NCBI GenBank assembly: GCA_036365455.1
Contig: JAWQUS010000008.1
Location: 24,907,501 to 24,971,500, forward strand
Reading direction: 5' to 3'
Length of the DNA: 64,000 bases
Origin: Macrosoma leucophasiata
Lineage: Eukaryota; Arthropoda; Insecta; Lepidoptera; Hedylidae
In this document: one piece after another, positions 33,746 through 46,140 of the stretch
Numbering within the stretch: position 1 is the first letter of the stretch
Layout: every line of letters begins with the position of its first letter
Position numbers and translations under genes: made by a program
The notes under the pieces: model-generated
What the model was told of the DNA's origin: nothing
Seen by the model: the letters and a program-made list of their open reading frames with translations, nothing else
The model's database searches: none

Positions 33746-33955
33746 AATTCATAAATTCATTTAGTCACTTGAAAATAATAGAATTTGCTTGTGATAGGTC
33801 AAATTAAAAATTAAAGCGAATAACAACTGATACGTTGATTAATATGTCAAAGTAAACAAAATAAAAAAATAATATTGGTTCAAAAATACTTAATAATAAA
33901 AATGGGTATCAACAGAATGTTCCAAACTCTCTTTTACAAACGGCAAGATAAGACT
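33746..33955 (-). repeat. Dispersed repeat, copy 1 (pair with 55495-55700)
   Basis: About 200 bp are shared, including ATAATAGAATTTGCTTGTGA, GCGAATAACAACTGATACGT and CAGAATGTTCCA. The minus-strand end is GAGTTTGA-like, consistent with a tailed non-LTR 3' end. A fragment is also at 39190-39265 in the other orientation. Confidence 0.6.
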
Positions 33956-33971
33956 AAACAAAAAAATATGG

Positions 33972-34016
33972 GACATTCTTTGTCATTCACTGTGACAGTG
34001 AATGACAAAGAATGTC
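33972..34016. repeat. Perfect 45-bp inverted repeat
   Basis: 22-bp arms GACATTCTTTGTCATTCACTGT and its exact reverse complement around a single central G. This is near-palindromic with no mismatch, immediately after the repeat at 33746-33955. Confidence 0.8.
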
Positions 34017-34600
34017 AAAAAATCACTAATTGGGGGACAATCTGTTGCTCGCGCCCACAGGAGTAACCTACCACCCCCCTCTACGTGTCCCCTGGGTGGT
34101 GCTAAACTAGCGACAATAACATCGGCGAAATAGGCGTTACTGTAAGAAAAACTGCAAAATCTGAATGTAGACTTATTAGTAATAATTTATGTATTCGCCT
34201 ATTCTACAGACTGCCCTTCGATTAAATAAATAAGTATGGTAAAATAAAGGAATGTTGAAATAAGTAAGTGCACGTGGAGCCATGTATATGTAACAGGCCT
34301 CCAATAAACATACTAGCTTGAATTATTATCTATTACAGCAAACATATATGGCCTGCCCAAGGATTCGAGTAATGGCCATAACAAATTACATTTAACATGA
34401 AATAATTTTAAAACGTTGACCGTATATCTCAAAATTGCTAGTTGTGCAGAATATATTAATATTAGGCCACCAGCGACACCGTTTTCATAATTTCTACAAC
34501 TCGTTCTAGGTTTACGAAGGTACCATACACTACAAATACTGAAACATGTAGGTACCTAATGACAATACTGCTATTAGTTCAGTTTTAAACACAACATTTA

Positions 34601-34880
34601 ACTGGTGGTAAAGCTCCAGTGACAGAGCTCGCGGGCGTAGGCACCACCGCATTACCTAATATACTCGCTGCTAAATGGTAGTGCTCAGCACTACCATGTT
34701 CCGGTCAGGTGGTAATGTACGGCCCTGTAATTTTCAGCACAGAGGCATAACACCTTAGACCTCAGGAGTGGTAACGCATCTGCATTTTGCCCTTGTCCTT
34801 TGTGTGGGTGTCTATAGGCTGCAGTTATCACTTAACATCAATGTCAACTGCATGCTTATTTGCCACTTCATGACATAAAT
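34601..34880 (+). repeat. Family A, reference full-length copy
   Basis: Starts ACTGGTGGTAAAGCTCCAGT and ends at an A-rich ACATAAATAAAAA. Two hairpins lie in the 5' third: GAGCTC...GAGCTC within GGTGGT...ACCACC, and TGGTAGTGCT/CAGCACTACCA. The 3' part reads GGCCCTGTAATTTTCAGCAC, CTCAGGAGTGGTAACGCATC, TCTATAGGCTGCAG and AACTGCATGCTT. No reading frame. It is probably a non-autonomous retroelement, but no pol III boxes are evident. Confidence 0.7.
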
Positions 34881-35277
34881 AAAAATAATTTGAATAATTT
34901 GTGTAAAGTGTTTCGGATATTCAAATTAATTTTTTAGGTTAGGTTAAGCGACAAGAAGAATTGGTAATGCGGTGGTGCTGTTCTCAAGTGTCGACGGTGA
35001 AACTCTGCCATCAGATAAATTGAAGCACTTAAAATATCTTACGAAACCTAGTTGGATTACGATTCTCACAAATAAGTATTCCAAAATCACAAACAGAATT
35101 TTAACGGTATTGATATGTGCAATGATTTATTTTAAATACGCACTTATGGTTATTAAAACTGTCCGTAAGGTGAACTTGCTGGATAATTATAGTGTCACTT
35201 TTTGGAATATATTAATATAATGTGCACGCAATCGTTCGTTGCCTTGTCATTAATTAAATTAACAGTAACCTACATAG

Positions 35278-35654
35278 CAGTGGCGGATTTACAAATTTGC
35301 CGCCTGTAGGCTATCCAATTTTTGCCGCCCCTAAATTTTGATATCGCAGTCCACAATCACATCAATTACAAAACAATTATGAGAAGAAAATATAACTAAA
35401 TTTCAACAATAATATCGAATCGTCATGATCTTCGAAGTATACACTTTAGCAATTATTTATGTAAAGATATAATTAGATTTTAGTAAAATATTTTAATTTC
35501 CTTTCAATTTTCGAAATTCTTATTTTGTGTGTGTATACATTTCTTTTTAATTTGTAAATTGAAATATAAAAGAAAATGAACTAAAATCTGAAGCCCCTTA
35601 AAATTTTCCGCCCTAGGCTCCAGCCTACTCAGCCTGCTGGTAAATCCGCCACTG
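35278..35654. mobile_element. hAT MITE with perfect 8-bp duplication (377 bp)
   Basis: Terminal inverted repeats CAGTGGCGGATTTAC / GTAAATCCGCCACTG and an exact 8-bp target duplication CTACATAG at 35270-35277 and 35655-35662. Non-coding, with GCCGCC-containing sub-termini. Same terminal type as 11850-12182 but intact. Confidence 0.9.
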
Positions 35655-36000
35655 CTACATAGTATTATTATACATTTGCCAAGCTTATGATAAAATTTCT
35701 TACTATAGTCAAATACGTTATCAACGACGACCTCGTTGAACTCTTTTGTATGTGTTATTGTGAATATATATTCTTATTGTCTAGCTTGCTGTTGTCATAC
35801 TATGTTGCATGATTTATTGCTAGACAGACCTTATTGTAACATTCTCATTTTTATAATACTCCAAAATAAATAGTTTTAAAGTTCAAAAATAGACAAAAAT
35901 TAAAAAATATCCATAGCATAATATTTATTTATGGATTACATTCTATTAGATTATACGAGTATTCTATGTTTAGAACTATTGTGTTTCGATTAATCGTTAT

Positions 36001-36385
36001 AACTATCACAGTGGTAAAACATCTAAGACCTCAAGGGTGACAATGCATCACTATTTTAACCACTGATTTTGTATACATGTTTGTAGGTTGCAGGCATTAC
36101 TTACCATCTATGTGAACTGCATTCTAATTACCTATTAGGTACGTTGTGTTTATGGTCTACATCATTTCGTAGTTCACATTGATGGTATATGAATACTGAA
36201 TCCTACAGACATATGCAAAGCGTACATATGCGTTGCTATATGTTACAGGGCTATAAGTTACAAACTTTTTTAAACTTGACCACAATAGTGCTGAACACTA
36301 CCATTTGGCAGCAGATAAATTAGGTAATGTGGTGGTACATACGTCCACGAGCTCCGACACTGGAACTCTACCATCAGTAAAAAAT
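36001..36385. repeat. Family A, two copies head-on
   Basis: A plus fragment 36001-36140 is followed by a minus copy 36168-36385 ending CTCTACCATCAGTAAA. Confidence 0.65.
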
Positions 36386-36418
36386 GTTGTCAACGTCAAA
36401 ATATTATTTTATAAGAAA

Positions 36419-36735
36419 CTAGCTGTTGCCCGCGGCTTCGCCCGCGTGGATGTAGTTTTATAATCCTGAATTTGCTATAAACCTCACGGAGCCCGAGACC
36501 TTTCCAACGAATGCAAAACCGTGGAAATCGGTTCGTGCGTTCTGGAGTTATAGCATCAGTTATAGCAACTTCGTAAAATTAAAAAAGCAGTTGAAATTTT
36601 GTGTGTTTATTTGGTAGGTATGAAAATTGGTTGGAGTTTATTTTTTATATCTCTAAATGGTGATTTTCCCCAAAGTTTTTATTTTTAGATTTTTTTTACA
36701 CTTCTAAGGCGACACGAAGTTCGTCGAGGCGGCTA
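36419..36735 (+). repeat. Dispersed repeat (GTTGCCCGCGGCTTCGCCCG type)
   Basis: Begins CTAGCTGTTGCCCGCGGCTT and contains GGAAATCGGTTCGTGCGTTC. Repeats of this type are common in moths and resemble non-LTR 3' ends; class uncertain. Confidence 0.5.
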
Positions 36736-37124
36736 GTATACATTACATTTTTACTCGCATCCTGCTCTACAGCAGCTCAATTCTGCCAATTTACTAACGG
36801 TTGGTCTATACTTCGAAAATTGAGCGAAGTATTTACTATCAGGACACATTATAAATGGGCATTTGTTAATCTTGTTCGATTATTTAGTTGCTTAACCGAA
36901 TGATAGATCGTTCTGTTTAAGCGTCAGTCGACATTAATGTAACGTGTCACGTGCACGCTACAGTATCGATTAATTAGAAGCTATATCGATATGGATATCA
37001 GTGTGGTGCCGATCTACAGCGCGCACCCGCCACCAACACGCCTTCTTATTTTACAATATATTTGATATTCTACTATAAGTAGGTAACATTATATTGTAAT
37101 TGTAATATCTTATTTTTTTCGCAA

Positions 37125-37232
37125 TAACACGTGCGAATGAACATAAAGAAAGATGGGAAAGAAAAATTTGACTTCGTGCGGGAATAGAACCTGCGACCTC
37201 AAGATGACCAGTCCATTTTTCTTTATTTTCTT
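37125..37232 (-). mobile_element. Diverged relative of the tRNA-like element
   Basis: The minus strand shows a tRNA 3' half (GCAGGTTCTATTCCCGC, acceptor side GAAGTC) followed by the same AAATTTTTCTTTCC flank as the tRNA-Tyr-like family. The tRNA body differs, so this looks like a sister family with another tRNA. Confidence 0.5.
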
Positions 37233-37446
37233 ATAAAAAAAAATTGTAAGTTTATTACGCCATGGCGATGGTGTTGGGACGTGACGATCCCGACCCACTA
37301 GCGGAAGGGATTTTTTTTATGGAAGATAATAACTGTTAAAAGTTTAGTCAGTCAACCGATCAATGGCGGTGTAACCATTGCAATACGGATGTAGTAAATA
37401 TATAATTACATATTACTGGCCTTACAGGCATGCACGCACGCACTCA

Positions 37447-37484
<38 letters not shown>
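37447..37484 (+). repeat. (CA)n microsatellite
   Basis: About 18 consecutive CA units. Confidence 0.95.
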
Positions 37485-37485
<1 letters not shown>

Positions 37486-37489
37486 GTTA

Positions 37490-40400
37490 CTTACTTAATT
37501 TACTTAATAGATAGTATATATCTAATTATAATTATAATTACCATTAGTAACTGTACGAGAATCGTACATAATAATATGAGTGTAGCAGAGTCATAAATTT
37601 TACCCCATTATGCACTCATCAAGTCAGTTCACAATACACCGTTCGCACTTCAAGCGCGTCACGTTATCATTTATTCTTAAGCAAATTAGAAATAAGGAGT
37701 TTATATTTTCCCTATTGCCGGACTTTAATTGCATCATATCAAGCAAACAAATATAGTGCGGGAGACTCCGTACATTGGTCCTTCGAGCCTGATTTTATAT
37801 TGGAACTTGCTTAAATCAAATATTGGGAAGGTCATTAAGAAAACTGTCTCTTACAGGTAACCTTAGTTTAAGAGACAGAGTTATAATTAAGTACAGATTT
37901 ATGCAACAAAAGTATTTATATAGAATATTGAACTAGTATAAGCCACCATTAATTATATTATCTATATATTTTTTATCATCATCTGTTTTTTTGGGTTTTG
38001 ATAAAAAAAAGTAAAGCGCACGATGGGTAGCAGCGGCTCGCCATAAAACTACCGCCACTTCGATCGCCGTCTGTCAAGCGTGACGATTCAAGTGGCTGTG
38101 TTCCAAAATGCACTACGACCACTACGACAGTGCTGTACTGTGGAAAATGTCGTTCTGATATAGCTGACAGAGTACTGCCGCAGGTGTCATGTGGAGGTGT
38201 ATGACGTCATAACTGACGTAATTTCTATACTGTGACCACTGGAGTTTTCGAGGTTCAGTGCTCTCAGTGTTCCACCCCCGCACCGGGACAAATATTTGTA
38301 TGGCCCATAGATATTTGTTTAGGGTCTGGGTGTTTGTGTATGTATGTGTTGTGTGTGTACAACGGCATCCACGACACAGGTTTATACCTAGTGTAGGGCT
38401 GAGAGTGTAAACGTATTTTATCTTATATATAATGCGAATGTAAATGGCAAATGGCAACTTGACTCAATAGGTCGTGTACTGGAGGGTCAAGAGTTTTAAG
38501 AATCAGCTGTTGGTTTATTTTATTTTAATATGCAAAAAGTTAAATCTTTAAGAAGTATTCTATATTCAATTAATAAAAAGCAAGCTGACGGGTTTGTCAC
38601 TTTATCTTTTGTTCTATGTTTCATGCTGTGTAAAATGGTCAATATACTTGCGGTAATAAAAGAGATGTTCATAATATAACAGTTTTTGCTGCAAATATCT
38701 AGTTTATTTTCATGCCCACCTATTCAAGTTTTCAATATCAGCTTGTATTTAAAAAGAGGGCGATGAAAGTAAACACGCAAAGTGTTGGGTAGGTACTGCC
38801 AAGCCGATTAACCAACAATCGCCATAAGAAATGTTATTTGAGTTGAAGCAATACCTCATATTATTAATTCCGGGGAAATTTATATAATTAAGTAGGTATG
38901 TTGAACGCGTGCAATCACAACTCGTACGGGGAAAAGTTTAAACATAAAAGTTAAGTGTAATTAGACTTAAAAGAAAGTTGAACTTAACTTGAAATGTCGT
39001 AAAAACGTCACTCATAACTTTGTGGTCGACAACGTTTGTGTTGCTTAATTTATCTCAGGCTGCTTTTAGTCGGAGAGATACTGAACCCTCCTCGTAACGA
39101 TGGCCCTGTACGGCTAGAATTTTTTTTAGGGATGAAACATTACATGCTTGGTACAAAAACCATCGCCTGGCAAGGATCTTTAATTTTTTTATTTTTGTAA
39201 TTTGACCTATCACAAGCAAATTCTTTTATTTCCAAGTGATTTAATAAATTTTTGAGGTAGAGTTTGATCAACCTGTCACGTCATCTGGATTTCTGATGAG
39301 AAAAGTTACATATTTTAGATCTGGCAGCCATAGTTTTGCGACCATTATTTCTTTTTCCCTTAACCGATTTTGACGAAACAAAGTTTTAACAACGCTCCTA
39401 ATTATAATAATATATTATGTAATCAACCTGTGAAAACCGCGTGCAAATACGTCATTTCTAAGTTATAACGAACCAGACAGACAGACAGACAGACGAAAAT
39501 ACCAAAACTTGATTTTTAGTTTTCTGTTACTCTTGTTTAATCGTCTCCTATCAGTTCTTCGGAAAAATATTTAATGTGTAACACTCGATTTTTACCGTCT
39601 TATTATATGTATTGTTTGGTCTACACGGATTACTTTGCGTTGTCAGTTTACAAGCTACCTATAGTGAATGACTTATAATAATAATTATTATTCAATAGGT
39701 ATTAGTAACAATCAATTTAAAAATAAAATTACACTGATCTTTCAATTTTTTCATAGAAGAAAAGGAAAATCTATTAGTCATAAACAAAGCCATTTACTAA
39801 GCAGAGTTCCAAGTGCAGGTACTACTGAAACTCCGCTATCGAACAAATTATTATTCAGTGTTGCTCTTTTACTCAAAAGCCTTACATACAACTAATACAA
39901 ATCGAAAAGAATCGAAACCAGGACCCTAGTGTGGCAGAAGTGCGCCACCATCCAACCGAGACAAAGTCTAACTTGCAAACATAATGCGTGTGTACAAGCG
40001 ATTCATAAATTAAGCATTTGACTGATCGCATCGTGCTCATTCAAGGTATTGTAATACTATGCGCTATTAGGGCCCTTTTGTTTTATGGTGAATTGCCACT
40101 TACTTCGACGCAACCGTGAGATCTTCAAGCCACTGGTTAAAGGCCTGACCACGCAAAACAATTGAAGATAAGAAATACAATGAGTTGTGATGATCGATAC
40201 CACTTAGATGGAGTCATTATTTTATGTAATTTAATTAACAAATTTACTTTACTTTAAAGATAAAAGATACGGGAAACAAAAAGCATGGAAATGGCTTTTG
40301 GCGGCGATCGGCGATGACTAAAACGATCTCAATCTTTGAGTACATTGAACGTTTGAGGAAATAAAACTTGAAGCCAAATTTTACAGAGGTATAAGTACTC

Positions 40401-40740
40401 ATATACCTATTTATCATTTTAAAATGCAATTGTGTGGCTGAATATAAATTGCTTCAAATATAGACGGTAAAATTCAAGTCAATTGAAAATTGAAACTTAT
40501 TTTCATCTTAAATTCTGAACTGAAATGATCGACCAAAAACTGATACCTAGGTCGAATGTTATTTAGAATTATGTTTCGTTTTTTGGATCGTCAACTTTCA
40601 TACAGAATCGGATGAAGTGTTCATTTGATTTCGGAATAATTAAAATAAATTTAAATCAGTTATTTATTATCGTTCGGGTTTAGGTTTTTTTTTGCTATTA
40701 ATATTTTTTTGCAGACAGTATACTGAGTAATAACTGTGAA
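37490..40740. other. No gene seen
   Basis: Scattered AT-rich sequence. A (GACA)n run is at 39474-39494. A minus fragment of the 33746-33955 repeat is at 39190-39265. Open frames at 38122-38457 and 39668-39895 have no recognisable motif. Confidence 0.35.
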
Positions 40741-40744
40741 TTAA

Positions 40745-41171
40745 GAGCCATTTAGATGGAGAGAGTTTCACGTACGTTTGGTTCGAGAAAATCGTACGCT
40801 ACTGTCACGAGCAATAATCGCCATAACATAATCGTGTCAAAATGTTTACACACAGGCAAGAACTAAAATCTCGCGTAAGATTATGTCATACGAGATTCGC
40901 CAGGACATATCGCCAGGCGATAATTGCCTATGTTTGTTTACACGACGAAATTATCGTAAGCAGATTCTTGCTTAAGATAATCTCGGCTTGTCTAAACACG
41001 ATCTCGTATGACATATTTTCAAGTTCATACGAGTATCGTACAAATCTTGCGAGGCGATTATTGCCCATGGAAACGGGCGAGAAGAGCGACTGTTTAGACG
41101 AAGAAGAATGTTTTATATTCCTTCGATAATCGTATCTTCGAGACGAGAAACTATCTCCGTCTAAATGGCTC
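40745..41171. mobile_element. TTAA-flanked MITE (427 bp)
   Basis: TTAA on both sides (40741-40744, 41172-41175), with inverted termini GAGCCATTTAGATGGAGAG / CTATCTCCGTCTAAATGGCTC. TTAA targeting is characteristic of piggyBac. The ends do not start with the usual CCC, so the class is an inference. Internal segments such as CGATAAT...ATTATCG pair repeatedly. Non-coding. Confidence 0.82.
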
Positions 41172-41179
41172 TTAAGTCT

Positions 41180-42650
41180 GTGTTACACTTAGGTTTAACC
41201 AACGGCTACCGGCCACATCTAGTTTTAGCCGGATAGAACTGAGTGTAGCCGTACTCCGGATATTAGCCGCATTATATATATTAAATTAATGCTAAATTAG
41301 AGCATTTTTAGTACTTACAGTCTCTGAGCTAAGGCTGCAGTCATGGCGAAACTGTAAAAAGGTTGCCTGCAGGTTACAGAACTGAAAAAACAGTACCTTT
41401 GCAAATGATGGAAAAAATGGGCAGTTTGAAAAATATTCGAGCCGAAGCGGGTCGATATTTACAAATTACATTACAGTTTCCAACGAGAAATATTGCGCAT
41501 GTACCTCAAGAAGGAGACTTCGGCTTATTTCGGGCCTGTAGAGCGTTATCCATTTCGGACCTTACCGATATGACGTTTGTCCACCATTTTGATCAAGTTT
41601 TAACCAATACCGGACTATCAGTGCTTACGTAGGCAGTGTGCAGCAGAGATAACGCTCTACGAAGTCGAAACTAGCCGATTGTCACTTCCATAGGCTCCAT
41701 GTGAAACATTTCTTGAGGAACACTGTAACAATGAACTGCGGCCTTTTATTGTCAACCTTAACTGAAACGCTTGGTATTAGCGGTGTCTTTTTTCTTCATA
41801 CGCGCTGTCTCATAAGAAAAATAAAACAATATTTTGGCAGTGTCTAAATTAAATCGCAATAAGACGCCATGGTACGGGCTCTGATATATAAATATGACTG
41901 AAAATGTGTAAGAGCCTTCAAAATTTTAGCGACATATTGAAAGTACACAACCACTTGACCGTCCTACCTGCCGTAATGTAATATGCACTTTTGGCATTTA
42001 TACGCCCCGATATTGTATGACATAATGTTGTGTAGAAGGCATTTTTATGTAATAATGGTGGCAAACGAGCTTGCAGTTCACATCGATGGTAAATTAATAC
42101 AATATATTAATACTCATCTCACTGTCCTTTGATATTGCCTCAAAAACTGGAAAACAAAATGAGCAGTGTGGCTACCCGTAAGGACTAGGTTATTTTGCCT
42201 GTGTTTTTTATGTAATGAAGGTGGCAAACAAGCATGCTATTCATCAACAACAAGAACAGTAATCTTTGTTGTGCAACATCAAAACAGAAAACAAAATACA
42301 GACAGAATATTAACACATATTTGGAGTACATTGGCAGCCTTATCGCTAAAAGAGCGATCTCTTACAAGCAACCAACAGAAAAAATAAAGAAATTGAACAA
42401 AATAAATGAATGATAGGGTGTACAAACTAACTTATAATTAAACATAACCCATAAACATTACAATCGACAAATCTGAACACTCGGCGGGACAAAGACGTTA
42501 AATTAATAAAACATTTAATAATAAATGATTTCTTACTTGATTTTTAAAAGATTCTATATAAGGAGCTTGCCTGATAGAAATTGGTAATGTATTTCATAAG
42601 CGGACAGCTTCAACTATAAAACATTTATTGTAGAAGCTAGAGAAGTGCAA
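41180..42650. other. No gene seen
   Basis: The 41363-41632 open frame has no recognisable domain. Family A fragments in minus orientation are at about 42055-42105 (GTGGCAAACGAGCTTGCAG). Confidence 0.35.
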
Positions 42651-42654
42651 AGGA

Positions 42655-42901
42655 AAGTGTTAAGTGTTAGTTATGTAATGACTGCAGCCTATAGACATCT
42701 ACTCAAATACCAGTGGTCAAAATGCAGATACGCTGCCGGCCCTCAACATTAGTTGTTGTGTCTCTGTTGTAGTTACTACGGGGGCGTACACTACCATCTA
42801 ACTGGAACACGATAGTGCTGAATACTACTATTTGGCGGCAGGTATATTAGGTAATGCAGTGGTGCCTACGCACTCGAGTTACTGCACTAGAACTCTACCA
42901 G
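42655..42901 (-). repeat. Family A, near full-length
   Basis: Contains GCAGCCTATAGACATCT, AATGCAGATACGCTGCC, GATAGTGCTGAATACTA and CTAGAACTCTACCA, in minus order. Confidence 0.68.
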
Positions 42902-43052
42902 CATCTGTCTGATAGGTATTACGCGACATATAAAACCGGAACCCGATAGTGCCGCAACATACCTACCATTTTCTCAATTTCAGGGTTATCCCCTTATAAA
43001 AAGTGGTTCAAAACGGTGAATACCTAACCTACAATAACCCTTTAAAGGAGAC

Positions 43053-43193
43053 GTTCCAAAATGTATGGAGCATGGACCCGCACCTTGTACACTATATTGA
43101 GAGAAGAAGCATAAAATGATTTTTTGAGTATTTTGCCATGATACTTTCTCTATCTTTTGATATTGTGTACGAGGTGCGGGTCCATCGTGGAAC
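43053..43193. mobile_element. Fold-back MITE (about 141 bp)
   Basis: GTTCCA...CATGGACCCGCACCTTGTAC-ACTATAT on the left pairs with ATATTGTGTACGAGGTGCGG-GTCCATCGTGGAAC on the right. Inner AGAGAAG/CTTTCTC also pairs. Confidence 0.72.
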
Positions 43194-43500
43194 TTGTCAT
43201 TTATTATAACTGCAAGTATATTTGCTACTTTCATTCTTTGAAAAAAATTAGCGCGTTCATTTGTCAGGCAAGACACTTTGTCTTACATCAACGCACTGCC
43301 TTAATGTAACATGCACTTGGCATTTGGAAGTATGACATAATGTTTTATAATAGGTAAGGTATGTCACGAACAAAATTTTTTTTTTCCTTGTTGTGGGAGG
43401 CTTTGGTAGATGATATCGATAAGATCTTATATAGATGACCCAGTTGTCCATCACGTGTTAGATCAATGCATCGGGGCAATATGTATGATCTACATACAGT

Positions 43501-44260
43501 CAGTGGTTCTTAACCTTTTAGTCCTGGGAGACCATTTGACAAATTTTCAGTTATGCCATGGACCAGCCAGTTATTTCACTGATAAAGAATTTTATTATTA
43601 TTTTAAATTTTATTATTATTTATTGAAACTATAGGAAGAGTTCATTCTGTTACACGCATCGCAGGTGTTCTCTCTCGCACACAAGCGCCTTGAGTCTGTG
43701 GGTCGGGCGTGTTACGCTTACGCGCTCGAGTAGATAATGTCACGTCGACTCTTGTTACTTATTTATGTATGCATTTTTATCAGCTTTATAATAAAACGAA
43801 CATCTCTAATATTAGTTTACACATTAATACGATCTAATGCGATATGTATATATAAGTATGGGTATTTATGATATACGACAGACGTGGCGTGGTAATTTAG
43901 GTCCTTTATAATAAAGCGAACATCTCTAATATTAGTTTACATATTAATACGATCTAATACGATATGTATATATAAGTATAGGTATTTATGATATACGACA
44001 GACGTGGCGTGGTAATTTACAAGTCACAAAATCGGCCTCAATGGAAGACCAGCGCCGCTCGTTAGATCGGCTTTATGCTGAATCGAGGGGGACCTTTTTG
44101 TAACAACTTTGATAAATTTGTGTTCTTAGTTTTAGTTTTTATGTTGTTTGTTACGAATAAAGATTTTCTATTCTATTCTATTTATTCTCAGGGCTCACGG
44201 ACCACTTGAGATACTTTCAGAGACCACTGTGGTCCGCGGACCACCGGTTAAGAACCACTA
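43501..44260. mobile_element. hAT-like element with nested LINE 3' end
   Basis: Left end CAGTGGTTCTTAACCTTTTA; right end CCACCGGTTAAGAACCACTA. The termini are inverted except the last base, and no clean 8-bp duplication remains. The interior contains a non-LTR 3' end (GGAAGACCAGCGCCGCTCG, then AATAAAGATTTTCTATTC and a TTCTA tail, about 44030-44175), which must have inserted later. Confidence 0.62.
43783..44022. repeat. 120-bp tandem duplication
   Basis: Two units of exactly 120 bp differ at only a handful of positions; each carries GAACATCTCTAATATTAG and ATACGACAGACGTGGCGTGG. Confidence 0.9.
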
Positions 44261-44264
44261 TTTT

Positions 44265-45600
44265 ATACCAACCGAGGAAAATTTGACAGCAATGACAAAG
44301 ACGACAGCAATTTCGATAGGCGGTCGCACCTCTGTTTTTTTTTATTCACACATAATAAAGTTCATTCATTCATTCATTCAAACAATTGTAGTCTTACGTA
44401 ATGTATCTCTAAATATGTATGAGGATAACACCAATTTTCAAATGCAATCCACTTTGAAATCGTTTCAATAACATTATCATGTTATTGTAACGTATGTACG
44501 AGCTATTGTTTTTTATTAACATTAAACGTGTAAGTACGTACATTTGAGCGCAATGTCGATTGCTCTACTGTTTCCGTTGCCTCAACAATTATAGGTCGAG
44601 TTTCAAAGTCACATAATGCGTCGGTGCGGACAAAACGTTGACTTTGACTAGCACAAGCAGTAGACAAGGTAAGAGCCGGCATCCGGCCGGCAGCGAATGC
44701 CGTTCGCCGACCAATTGCTTATTATTTAAAAAATAACAAGGCAAGCCGCACTAGTATCGTGATCGTATCTGTAATTATTTATGTCATGACAGCATTTGGT
44801 ACACATTGGAAGTTGATACTGTCTGTAGGCTAAGTCCCAATCACACGTGGTCCTAATTAATGAATTTGAACGAAACGTTGATTTGGGAGTAAATGTAGAT
44901 TTGTGTTTTTTATAATATGGTTTAAATGAATACTGCAACATATAAACATTTACCTAAAAACCTAACGTCCCAGATACAAGGATACAGATACGCTACCACC
45001 CTTGAGGCACACCGCGGACACTCCGCAAAAATTCCATACAAATGCTTATTTTGGTATCTATTACACAGACATCAATCAGTGACGATATTTACACGTGCAC
45101 CTATGTGTGTAGCACGTAGAGAATACCAAGCGTCGCCCATAAGAGGGGAGGAGGTTGGGTGAGACGGGGAACTCGGCCGGGACGTCGAAGTGTCCATTCT
45201 TTACGTATTATACATATCCTCTATAGAGGAATGTCAGAACCGCGATATCTGGCGCTCTACCCTTTCTGCCTACCCCGTTAGGGACCTGGCGTGAAGATAC
45301 ACACACACACACATATTCTCTGCTTGAGGTCTAAGTTGTTTCGGGCCTGTGGTTGTTATACGGGATCAAACTGAGTGGCATGCGTTGTATAGAGGAGTAA
45401 TAAGCAGAACCTTCCTCAGTATCTTGCGGTAGAATGGGGTGCTAGTCCTCTAGTGCTCTATCTATTTGCTTATATTCAATTTACGCCACAGCTGATCACC
45501 ATCGGTAAATCGTTATGTATGTAACGTAACCTAACCAGAGCATAATACTGAACACTACTATTTGGCGGTAGATAGATTAGACAATGCAGTGTGTGTGTTA
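44265..45600. other. No gene seen; SINE/LINE tails
   Basis: A tailed fragment (AATAAAGTTCATTCATTCAT) is at 44354-44380. A SINE-like 3' end (CTGCCTACCCCGTTAGGGAC, GGCGTGAAGATACACACA) is at 45262-45315, also found at 843-890 and, inverted, at 57895-57950. Confidence 0.45.
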
Positions 45601-45608
45601 AAGTATTA

Positions 45609-45788
45609 GGGTTCATGTACGGCCCTGTAATTTCCGCCACAGAGGCACAATACCTTAGGCCTCAGAAGTGGAACGCATCTGCATTTTGACCTCTGGTCTT
45701 TGTGTGGGTGTTTATAGGCTGCAGTCATCACTTAACATGAATGTGAACTGCACGCTTGTTTGCCACTTTCATTACATAAAAAAAATGG
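45609..45788 (+). repeat. Family A, 5'-truncated
   Basis: Contains CATGTACGGCCCTGTAATTT, CCGCCACAGAGGCACAATAC and ends ATTACATAAAAAAAA. A minus fragment precedes it at 45540-45592. Confidence 0.72.
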
Positions 45789-45982
45789 TCAAGGTTACTC
45801 GCCCACGCCCGATAATCGGTAACCGATTTTTTGTCGATTTTTTGTAGGAGAAAAAATTGAACGTACTGATGTGAGTGCAGCGTCACTACAAAATATCGAC
45901 AACATCACTACACAAGTCCTTCAAAAAGTCGGTGCGTGATCAGTAAGTTCTATTTTTGTCTTACAAAAAATCGGTCACCGAT

Positions 45983-46140
45983 TTAGAATAGAATAGAATA
46001 GAAAATATTTTTTTTTCGAATTGATCTTTACAGATACTTTCAAAACGTCAATAAATCATAAAATACCTAGAGTGAATAACCATTACATATAGTAAAAGCA
46101 AACTCATATATTAATAGTAAAATTAAAAATTAGAATTTAA
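45983..46140 (-). mobile_element. Non-LTR retrotransposon 3' end, copy 1
   Basis: The minus-strand tail reads TTCTATTCTATTCTA. The adjoining unique part (CGAATTGATCTTTACAGATA, GAGTGAATAACCATTACATA) is shared with 54236-54420. No coding portion retained. Confidence 0.6.

Noticed and set aside
41363..41632. 89-codon plus-strand frame as a gene
   Set aside because: No recognisable domain or start context; surrounded by repeats.
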